Below are positions 23,714 to 29,446 of a stretch of 29,446 nt of DNA, one piece after another (within the stretch, counting starts at the first letter, position 1; each line of letters begins with the position of its first letter). A program made the position numbers and the translations under genes. Under the pieces are notes generated by a model. The model had not been told where the DNA came from. It ran no database searches and worked only from the letters and a program-made list of their open reading frames with translations. Location: positions 1-29,446 of the forward strand of contig QLUC01000007.1 in assembly GCA_018725275.1 (NCBI GenBank), in the 5' to 3' direction. Origin of the DNA: Bacillota bacterium. Lineage in GTDB: Bacteria > Bacillota > UBA994.

Positions 23714-24796
23714 TTGCCGACGAAGAAACCATTTGGGGATAGATTTATCAAATCAAGCAGATCACCTGATCTGAGCCAGCAAACCGGAGGAGAGAAAACA
23801 AAAAAGCATTCTGCCGATAAGCATTCTACCGAGCAGCGGAGAAAGAACCCAAGACCTGCTCAAGCTAAGGGGACCACAGCTTCTACCCAGAGCAATGCTG
23901 CCGGTAGGACTACAGCTCCAAAGATACAATATCGGCCAAAACCTACCAATTTAGCAGTAGCGTCGCCCTCCAAGCCGGTTACCCCCAAAACCACGACCCA
24001 TTGGGGAGAGGTGGCCGAGTGGTATGACAAGCATGTCGGCGAGGAGGGCAGTGACTATCACCAGGAGGTTATTTTGCCCGGGGTCATGCGCTTACTGGAG
24101 CTAGGCAAGCTCGCTCCGGAGAAACCGCAAATTTTAGACATTGCCTGTGGGCAAGGGGTGCTATGTCGGGCTTTGGCTAAAGCGGGTTGCCAGGTCACCG
24201 GCATTGATGCTGCGGCAGAGTTAATTGCGGTAGCTTTGCGCCGCAATGCCACCGATCGCCTGCCCATTGAGTACCGTATAGGTGATGCCACCAAGATCAT
24301 CGACGGCATAGGAAAGACTGAAGACAGTTTCAAGGTCAACAGTCTGGATGCTGTGACCATTGTCCTCAGTATCCAAAATATGAACCCTTTGTCGCCCATC
24401 TGGCATGCCGTATGGGCCCTGCTGAAGCCGAAAGGGCGCATGGTGGTTGTGATGATGCACCCGTGTTTTCGTGTGCCTCAGCACTCAGCTTGGCAATGGG
24501 ACCAACAGATCGGTGAGCAACATCGCCTGGTGCGCCAGTACTTGCGTAGTACCGAAATCGGGATTACGACCCATCCGGGGGATGCGGCACGGGGGTTGGG
24601 AAGTTCGACCACCACCCATTTTCACCGCCCACTGCAGTCCTATGTCAACACCATGGGGAACGCTGGACTTTACGTCGACCATATCGAGGAGTGGACCAGT
24701 CATCGGACTGATCAACCTAGCGCCAAGAAAGCAGCCCTAGATAAGGCGCGCAAGGAAATACCTCTTTTTATGGCTATCCGCGCACGCAAATTGTAG
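23714..24796 (+). CDS. Class I SAM-dependent methyltransferase with disordered N-terminus
   Basis: A protein of about 360 residues. The first 95 or so are a low-complexity, basic Lys/Thr/Ser/Pro/Gln-rich segment, predicted disordered. After it comes a class I methyltransferase: HWGEVAEWYDKHVGEEGSDYH, motif I ILDIACGQGVLCRALA (about 140-155), the acidic end of strand 2 in VTGIDAAAELIAVA, IGDATKI, and a long C-terminal part with HPCFRVPQHSAWQWD and MAIRARK at the end. The substrate is not evident. TTG 23714 lies 8 bases after GGAGG; ATG 23693 and TTG 23660 lack a good site. The basic tail suggests contact with nucleic acid or ribosome, which is inference only. Confidence 0.82.
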   Translation: MPTKKPFGDRFIKSSRSPDLSQQTGGEKTKKHSADKHSTEQRRKNPRPAQAKGTTASTQSNAAGRTTAPKIQYRPKPTNLAVASPSKPVTPKTTTHWGEVAEWYDKHVGEEGSDYHQEVILPGVMRLLELGKLAPEKPQILDIACGQGVLCRALAKAGCQVTGIDAAAELIAVALRRNATDRLPIEYRIGDATKIIDGIGKTEDSFKVNSLDAVTIVLSIQNMNPLSPIWHAVWALLKPKGRMVVVMMHPCFRVPQHSAWQWDQQIGEQHRLVRQYLRSTEIGITTHPGDAARGLGSSTTTHFHRPLQSYVNTMGNAGLYVDHIEEWTSHRTDQPSAKKAALDKARKEIPLFMAIRARKL

Positions 24797-24835
24797 GGTA
24801 GGCAGGTGAATTGTCCAAAATAATTTTATTTTTAG

Positions 24836-24862
24836 GCAGGATAACTACCTCCGGTGGCCAAT
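24836..24862 (+). promoter_or_regulatory. Sigma-H-like promoter for the gene at 24938
   Basis: GCAGGATAA, then CAAT in GGCCAATA at 17 bases from GCAGGA, the same layout as 17896-17923. A near Spo0A box TTGTCCAAA (24811-24819, one mismatch) lies 16 bases upstream of GCAGGA. Two matching arrangements in non-coding DNA of one window make chance less likely. Confidence 0.5.
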
Positions 24863-24882
24863 ACTATTTAGAGAGATTTTGA

Positions 24883-24910
24883 GACAGGGTTAGCATTCCA
24901 ACGCCCTGTC
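24883..24910 (+). other. Leader hairpin before the gene at 24938
   Basis: GACAGGG pairs with CCCTGTC (7 base pairs, 14-base loop) inside the predicted leader RNA, ending 22 bases before the ribosome binding site. No U-run follows. Confidence 0.35.
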
Positions 24911-24937
24911 GATCAGAGTAATAGTGGCAGCTGGGAG

Positions 24938-25222
24938 GTGAACCTAATAAGCATCAAGCATGCACCCCATAACGCACTAGCTAGCACTCCGCACTTTCAA
25001 TTCATGCACAGTGATGGTCTTTCTTCTGTTTTCCGCGGCAAAACTGTCGAAAGAGTTGAAGTCTGCGAAGTGGCTTCGCCAGATTTTTCCTCCGTGCCGC
25101 TTTGGTTGCGCATTTGCTTTTCCGATGGTACATTTCTTGAAATCGATCGTAAATGCACTGCCTTACCAAGGACGAAGCGCAAAATAATGCACCTAAATTT
25201 GGCTTGGCAACGCCACTCTTAG
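24938..25222 (+). CDS. Small hypothetical protein
   Basis: A frame of up to 94 residues with no family that I recognise. It contains an alternating hydrophobic/polar centre (VERVEVCEVAS, PLWLRICFSDGTFLEIDRK) that suggests a small beta-rich domain, and a basic end. The start is uncertain: GGGAGGTG at 24933-24940 overlaps the GTG at 24938, no ATG/GTG/TTG lies at ideal spacing after it, and an ATA codon at 24947 or the ATG at 25004 are alternatives. A sigma-H-like promoter in front and a strong hairpin behind support it as a real single-gene unit. Confidence 0.55.
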   Translation: MNLISIKHAPHNALASTPHFQFMHSDGLSSVFRGKTVERVEVCEVASPDFSSVPLWLRICFSDGTFLEIDRKCTALPRTKRKIMHLNLAWQRHS

Positions 25223-25229
25223 CAATTTG

Positions 25230-25264
25230 TGCACAAAGGCCCCCTTTGGCGGGGCCTTTGTGCA
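25230..25264 (+). terminator. Strong 14-base-pair terminator hairpin
   Basis: TGCACAAAGGCCCC pairs perfectly with GGGGCCTTTGTGCA, with a 7-base loop. It starts 8 bases after the stop of the small gene at 25222. There is no U-run after the stem. Confidence 0.7.
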
Positions 25265-25328
25265 TGATAGCCGGAAAAGTAGAGAACCTAGTATAGGCCG
25301 CAGGCGGCGAGAAGGGTAGGTCGGATAG

Positions 25329-26018
25329 TTGCAGTTAGTTGCCATAGCACTCGCACCTGTTGTAGCCCTCTTCACCTATTTTTATGTGCGTGACAAATAT
25401 GAGAAAGAGCCCAGTCTGTTGTTGTTGTTTGTGTTTATGGGGGGCTTTTTAAGCGTTGGCCCGGTTATTATGCTCGGGCAAATTTTGCATACCTTGCTCA
25501 ATATCTTTGTTAATCCAGAGATGCTTCTCTATACTATTGTCGAAAATTTCATCGTAATTTCTTTAGTTGAGGAGGGTTTCAAGTTCCTGGTGGTGATGCG
25601 CTTCGCTTATCGCCACCAGGCATTTAACGAGCCTTACGATGGCATGATGTACGCCATTACCGCTTCGCTTGGATTTGCGGCTTTAGAAAACATACTTTAC
25701 GTCCTCGATGGAGGCATGATGGTGGGCCTGGCGCGCATGGTGCTTTCGGTGCCCGCTCACGCCCTGTTTGGCTCTTTCATGGGTTACTATGCCGGGAAGG
25801 CCAAGTTTGCCGCCGCGCGAAGAAGGCATTACTTATTTCTAGCCCTTTTTGTGCCGACAATTCTCCATGGCCTTTATAATTTCGTCCTAATTCTCAATCG
25901 CGGTGAATTCGCGCTACTGGTCGTGCCTCTCTCATTATTTATGTGGTGGCGGGCCTTAAGGCAGGTGCGTCTGGCCTCGGCCCGTTCCCCCTTCAAGCCT
26001 GATGACTGGCCTCGCTAG
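25329..26018 (+). CDS. prsW: PrsW-family intramembrane protease
   Basis: A 229-residue, highly hydrophobic protein with about seven or eight membrane helices. The PrsW signatures are visible: SLVEEGFKFLVV (the catalytic E-E-x-x-K), FNEPYDGMMYAITASLGFAALENILY, VPAHALFGSFMGYYAGK and PTILHGLYNF (the third motif with the essential His). In Bacillus PrsW cleaves the anti-sigma factor RsiW at site 1. In Clostridia related proteins have other anti-sigma targets, and none is encoded here. It starts at TTG 25329 with a weak GGTAGG site. Confidence 0.88.
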   Translation: MQLVAIALAPVVALFTYFYVRDKYEKEPSLLLLFVFMGGFLSVGPVIMLGQILHTLLNIFVNPEMLLYTIVENFIVISLVEEGFKFLVVMRFAYRHQAFNEPYDGMMYAITASLGFAALENILYVLDGGMMVGLARMVLSVPAHALFGSFMGYYAGKAKFAAARRRHYLFLALFVPTILHGLYNFVLILNRGEFALLVVPLSLFMWWRALRQVRLASARSPFKPDDWPR

Positions 26019-26035
26019 GAAAAGCGTGAATTCAT

Positions 26036-26063
26036 GCAGGAGTTAGGGACCTTGGCAGCGAAA
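26036..26063 (+). promoter_or_regulatory. Candidate sigma-H-like promoter for the ferredoxin-AOR operon
   Basis: GCAGGAGTT (26036) followed at 18 bases from GCAGGA by GAAA in AGCGAAA (26057-26063), three of four matches to the GAAT core. It lies in the gap after prsW, and RNA would start about 45 bases before the ferredoxin gene. Weaker than the other copies. Confidence 0.35.
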
Positions 26064-26115
26064 CACTCAAGGTTGCAGCAGCAATACGAAAGAAGTCCGA
26101 GGAGGGGTGTCTGTC

Positions 26116-26526
26116 TTGATCCGTCTGGCAACAGATTCTAGCCGTTGTTCCGGGTGTAAAGTGTGTTTGACGATCTGCGCCTTGTCTCATTTTGGTGAAA
26201 ACAACCCTAAGAAGGGGGCATTACGGGTAGAGGGCAAGTTCCCAACACCGGGGGTTTTTGCGGTCGCCGTATGTAACCAGTGTGGAGCTTGCGCCACTGC
26301 TTGTCCGGTGGATGCCATCCGTGAAAAGGATGGTGTCTACATTCTCCACCGTGAGGACTGCATTGGCTGCAAGAATTGCGTGCCGGTGTGTCCATTCAAT
26401 GTTTTAGTCGTCCATCCCGCTGAAAAAGCGCCCATAAAATGTGACTCTTGCGGCGATTGCGTGCGGTACTGTCCCCGTGATGCCATCATCGATACAGAAC
26501 ATACCGTTATGCGCATAGGGCGATAA
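26116..26526 (+). CDS. Polyferredoxin with four [4Fe-4S] motifs
   Basis: A protein of about 136 residues with four C-x2-C-x2-C-x3-C motifs (CSGCKVCLTIC, CNQCGACATAC, CIGCKNCVPVC, CDSCGDCVRYC), 16 cysteines enough for four [4Fe-4S] clusters. It is a HycB/electron-transfer type subunit and the likely direct electron partner of the oxidoreductase 14 bases downstream. GAGGAGGGG at 26099-26107 fits TTG 26116; the in-frame GTG at 26107 overlaps that site and is less likely. Confidence 0.9.
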   Translation: MIRLATDSSRCSGCKVCLTICALSHFGENNPKKGALRVEGKFPTPGVFAVAVCNQCGACATACPVDAIREKDGVYILHREDCIGCKNCVPVCPFNVLVVHPAEKAPIKCDSCGDCVRYCPRDAIIDTEHTVMRIGR

Positions 26527-26540
26527 GGAGGGGTACAGCA

Positions 26541-28388
26541 ATGAACGGTTATGCAGGCAATATTTTGCGGGTGGATCTCACCAACAGGGTTTCGCGCATC
26601 GAGCCGCTACCAGAGGAGCTGGCGGATAATTTTATCGGCGGTCGGGGCTTTGTGGCGAAACTCATGTGGGATGAGATTCCGGCTGGGGCTGATCCCCTCG
26701 GTCCTGATAACAAAATTATTATGGCCCCCGGACCGTTAACGGGAGCTTTTCTTCCCGGAGCAGGCAAGCTCGAGTTCGGCGCGAAATCACCTGCATCGGG
26801 TGGTTATGGCGACTCGAATGTCGGGGGTCACATTTCACCAGAAATTAAACAGGCCGGGTTTGACGCGATCATCATCTCCGGTCAAGCGAGTACGCCCGTG
26901 TATCTCTTGATTGATGACTTTAATGTGGCCATACATGAGGCCGGCCATCTATGGGGCAAGGGGGCCATTGAAACCGAAACAGCTCTCAAGCACGAATTAG
27001 GGGAGCAGTACCAAATCTGCACCATCGGTCCCGCGGGTGAAAATAAAGTTCTTTTCGCCTGCATCAGCCATGACTTTGGGCGACAAGCAGGTCGTACCGG
27101 CATCGCTGCGGTGATGGGGAGCAAGAATCTCAAGGCGATTGCGGTGCATGGTACGAAAGGCATACCCCTGGCCGACCCTGAAGCCACTCTCGCTAAGGGC
27201 AAGGAGATGTTTGCCGCCTGTTTCGCGAAACCTGGGTTTGAAGAATGGACACCTCAAGGTACGGCGGGTGTTACTGATTGGGTCAACGAGGTGGGGGCTT
27301 TCCCAACTCGTAATTTTCAGACCAGTTACTTCCCTCAGCACAAAAATATCAACGGCGAAGCCCTGGTGAGCAAGATCAAAGTGACGGACAAGGCCTGTTT
27401 TGCTTGTCCGATACCATGCGGCAAGTACTCCCGGGTGAAAAGGCCGGGGTATGATGTCTATGTTGAAGGACCCGAATATGAGACCATTGCGCTCATCGGG
27501 GGTAATACCGAGATTGACAACATTGAGGACTGCGCTTTTGCTAACTACATCGTGGATGAGCTCGGTTTGGATTCCATTTCGGCTGGTAATGTCATCGGCT
27601 TTGCCATGGAGTGCTCCCAGAAAGGAATTATAACTGCCGAAGATTTAGAAGGGCGCACCCTCAATTTCGGCAGTGTCGATGACTTTGTCTGGGTAGCCGA
27701 AGCCATTGCCCATCGCCGTGGTATAGGCGCAATCTTAGCAGATGGAGTTAAAAGAGCCGCGGCGCAGTTTGGGCAAGGGTCGGAACGTTTTGCCATCCAT
27801 GTCAAGGGGGTTGAGTGGACCGGCTATGAGGCTCGGTACGCTCCGGCGATGATGCTTTCCTATATGACCGCCGACGTAGGGGCCCACCACAATCGTTCCT
27901 GGGCGATCACGTTTGATGTAGCCAGTGGTCGCGACAAACTAGAGGGCAAGGCCAAGCGCGTGATTGAGTTGCAGCACATCCGCCCCCTCTTTGATATGCT
28001 CTGCCTCTGTCGTCTGCAATGGGTTGAACTTGGCTTTGAACTCGACTGGTACCCGCAAATCTTTCAGGCCGTAACAGGAAAGACACAGAGCTTTGCGGAA
28101 CTACTTAAATTCTCCGAGAGGGTCTGGAACCTCACGCGTGCCTATAGTCTTCGCGAAATTCCCGGTTTTGGTCGTGATTTTGACTATCCACCGCGTCGTT
28201 TTATGGAGGAGCCTATTCCTGATGGTCCTGCCGCCGGCAAGGTAATGCCACGGGAAGTGATTGACCGCTTGCTGGATGAGTACTACGAATTGCGAGGATG
28301 GGACCAAAGGGGCATTCCTTCGAGGGCAAAGGTTGCCGAGATGGGCCTTGATTTTGTTGAAGGGGTTATCGCCCCCCTGCGCTCATAG
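26541..28388 (+). CDS. aor: Aldehyde:ferredoxin oxidoreductase (tungsten/molybdenum pterin)
   Basis: A 615-residue protein that oxidises aldehydes to acids with ferredoxin, or reduces acids in reverse. It begins NGYAGNILRVDLTN, as the family does. Domain 1 has IGGRGFVAKLMWDEIP, GPLTGAFLPGAGK and SKSP-like AKSPASGGYGDSNVGG (pterin site). The single [4Fe-4S] cluster ligands are visible: CFACPIPC (C286, C289, C293) and C490 in FDMLCLCRLQW (D-x4-C spacing kept; C488 is an extra Cys where many have Gly). AGGAGGGG precedes ATG 26541. It forms an operon with the ferredoxin before and the MoaD-like gene after. The aldehyde used is unknown. Confidence 0.95.
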   Translation: MNGYAGNILRVDLTNRVSRIEPLPEELADNFIGGRGFVAKLMWDEIPAGADPLGPDNKIIMAPGPLTGAFLPGAGKLEFGAKSPASGGYGDSNVGGHISPEIKQAGFDAIIISGQASTPVYLLIDDFNVAIHEAGHLWGKGAIETETALKHELGEQYQICTIGPAGENKVLFACISHDFGRQAGRTGIAAVMGSKNLKAIAVHGTKGIPLADPEATLAKGKEMFAACFAKPGFEEWTPQGTAGVTDWVNEVGAFPTRNFQTSYFPQHKNINGEALVSKIKVTDKACFACPIPCGKYSRVKRPGYDVYVEGPEYETIALIGGNTEIDNIEDCAFANYIVDELGLDSISAGNVIGFAMECSQKGIITAEDLEGRTLNFGSVDDFVWVAEAIAHRRGIGAILADGVKRAAAQFGQGSERFAIHVKGVEWTGYEARYAPAMMLSYMTADVGAHHNRSWAITFDVASGRDKLEGKAKRVIELQHIRPLFDMLCLCRLQWVELGFELDWYPQIFQAVTGKTQSFAELLKFSERVWNLTRAYSLREIPGFGRDFDYPPRRFMEEPIPDGPAAGKVMPREVIDRLLDEYYELRGWDQRGIPSRAKVAEMGLDFVEGVIAPLRS

Positions 28389-28624
28389 TGGGTACAGTAA
28401 AAATCGGCGTGCGAGGTCATGTGGTAAAGTACTTCCCCGGGGAGCAGGAGCGCTTTCTGGTGGACATTGCCGCGCCGACTACCGTCTTGCACTTACTTGA
28501 GCGACTCCGGGTCGACCCCTTGCTCATAATGATGGTGCATATCAACGGCCATAAGCAGCCGAAGACGGCTATCATCAACCCTGGGGATGAGGTGCTTTTT
28601 TTCAGCCCACCAGCGGGGGGGTAA
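28388..28624 (+). CDS. MoaD/ThiS-like sulfur carrier
   Basis: A 78-residue ubiquitin-like protein ending in the required Gly-Gly (FFSPPAGG), which is activated to a thiocarboxylate by a MoeB/ThiF-type enzyme. DEVLFFSPPAGG is typical of MoaD. Its GTG shares one base with the stop of the oxidoreductase gene, so it is translationally coupled and most likely serves pterin cofactor synthesis for that enzyme. A MoaD of this size is normal. Its 3' end overlaps the convergent kinase gene by 23 bases. Confidence 0.9.
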   Translation: MGTVKIGVRGHVVKYFPGEQERFLVDIAAPTTVLHLLERLRVDPLLIMMVHINGHKQPKTAIINPGDEVLFFSPPAGG

Positions 28625-29446
28625 GGTTCGCCACGGGGAAGACCACCGCAAAGCATGTCCCAGTCGTGTCCGTCCGTACTTTGATTTCGGCGTTATGACG
28701 CCTCGCTATATCGCGACATACTACCAGGCCCAGCCCGGTTCCACTCTCTTTAGTCGAGTAGAAAGGGGTGAAGAGCTTTTCCCTGATATGCTCCGGAATA
28801 CCGCATCCGGTGTCCTCGATGCTGAGCTTGTGCCGGTCGTGTTTCATGGCGTCCATGCCGTTTTGGATGAGATTAAGCAATAACTGCTTAATCTCCTTTT
28901 CATAGAGCCAGAGCAAAGGGAGGTTGTCGTCTAGGGAAGTCGTGACCTCTACCTCCCTGAGGAGTGACTCCGCCTGGATGAGGGGCAGCAAGGACTCCAC
29001 GACGCTGGTGAGCGAACATAGCTGCTTTTCGGCATGGGCATATTGCCCGAGGGAGAGATACTGGGAGATTAGACCATTTATCCGGTCGAGTTCCTTGATC
29101 ATTAGATCGAAATGCATTCTGTACATGGCGAACTCTTCTCTAGGGCGGAACAACTGCAAGAACCCCTTGACGATGGTCAACGGATTGCGCACCTCATGGG
29201 TTACGCCGGCAGCTAACTCGCCGAGCATGTGAAGTTGATCTGAGCGAGCGAATCCCTGGGCCATACGCTTTTGTTCCCTGATATCTTTGACAAGGGTGAC
29301 GAAGCCGGCACACTTATCTTCCGCGCCGCGCACGGCGGAGACAGTAATGGCGGCATCGAAGAGTTCTCCGCGATGAATTTGCATCTTTATTTCCAGAGTG
29401 ACGGGGCTATTTTGAAGGATCCAGACACTAAACCCCAGTGCCTGCG
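28602..29446 (-). CDS. PAS sensor histidine kinase, N-terminus beyond right edge
   Basis: The last 280 or so residues of a kinase; the frame is open to the window edge. Visible parts are the end of a PAS/PAC domain (FVTLVKDIREQKRMAQ), the HisKA H-box GELAAGVTHEVRNPLTIVKGF with the phospho-accepting His, and the ATPase N-box LLLNLIQNGMDAM, G1 box IEDTGCGIPEHI, F-box LFTPFYSTKESGTGLGL. Between the N-box and G1 box there are only 8 residues (KHDRHKLS), where related kinases have about 25-30, so one strand pair of the ATP-binding domain is missing. The layout resembles sporulation kinases of the Kin type. The output partner is not in the window. Confidence 0.88.
   Translation of the reverse strand, partial: QALGFSVWILQNSPVTLEIKMQIHRGELFDAAITVSAVRGAEDKCAGFVTLVKDIREQKRMAQGFARSDQLHMLGELAAGVTHEVRNPLTIVKGFLQLFRPREEFAMYRMHFDLMIKELDRINGLISQYLSLGQYAHAEKQLCSLTSVVESLLPLIQAESLLREVEVTTSLDDNLPLLWLYEKEIKQLLLNLIQNGMDAMKHDRHKLSIEDTGCGIPEHIREKLFTPFYSTKESGTGLGLVVCRDIARRHNAEIKVRTDTTGTCFAVVFPVANLTPPLVG

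Noticed and set aside
23592..23732. 47-residue N-terminal extension of asnS
   Set aside because: It would overlap the promoter, and a good ribosome binding site precedes ATG 23591, where homology begins.
25541..25555. Exact TTGTCGAAA Spo0A-like nonamer
   Set aside because: Lies inside the prsW coding region with no promoter or gene start near it; likely chance.

Overview
The window reads as chromosome of an endospore-forming, probably anaerobic, Clostridia-like member of the Bacillota. The evidence is an alpha/beta-type small acid-soluble spore protein, a SpoIID/LytB protein, a YtvI-type sporulation permease, a PrsW-type protease, the SCIFF peptide with its radical SAM maturase (a clostridial hallmark), an oxygen-sensitive aldehyde:ferredoxin oxidoreductase cluster, and strong GGAGG Shine-Dalgarno sites with many GTG/TTG starts. 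I cannot name the genus. I see no rRNA, tRNA, insertion sequence, prophage or CRISPR array.

Layout. 1-2201 (minus): a TetR regulator followed by an MMPL/RND exporter that runs off the left edge. 2292-6639: an N-acyl-D-amino-acid deacylase (plus), then on minus a glutaminase, a lipoprotein with two FMN-binding domains, and a GNAT acetyltransferase. 6719-15710: a compact plus-strand operon, ylbF-like, ychF, nadE, ruvC, ruvA, ruvB, queH, spoIID-like, queA, tgt, combining NAD synthesis, Holliday-junction processing and queuosine tRNA modification. 15781-17281: scfA-scfB with their own promoter. 17437-17670: a spore SASP. 17671-18003: a gene-free regulatory stretch carrying an exact Spo0A box and a sigma-H-like promoter. 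18004-21003: four membrane-protein genes of unknown function (the first looks like the DUF6754 family), each with a very strong ribosome binding site. 21091-22185: ytvI. 22200-23591 (minus): asnS. 23714-24796: a methyltransferase with a long disordered basic N-terminus. 24938-26018: a small hypothetical gene, a strong hairpin, and prsW. 26116-28624: a 16-cysteine polyferredoxin, a tungsten/molybdenum aldehyde oxidoreductase and a MoaD-like protein. 28602-29446 (minus): the C-terminal part of a PAS histidine kinase that lacks part of its ATP-binding domain.

The best candidate for something undescribed is the four-gene membrane operon at 18004-21003. Two polytopic proteins are encoded with two proteins that each hold one soluble domain between two membrane helices, and these domains are predicted to lie on opposite sides of the membrane. 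Its upstream region carries an exact Spo0A box and a GCAGGA-N17-AAAT sigma-H-like promoter. The same promoter layout recurs in front of the small gene at 24938 and, with one more spacer base, ahead of the ferredoxin/aldehyde oxidoreductase genes and the spoIID-like gene. This suggests a shared transition-phase regulon, but that is inference from sequence.
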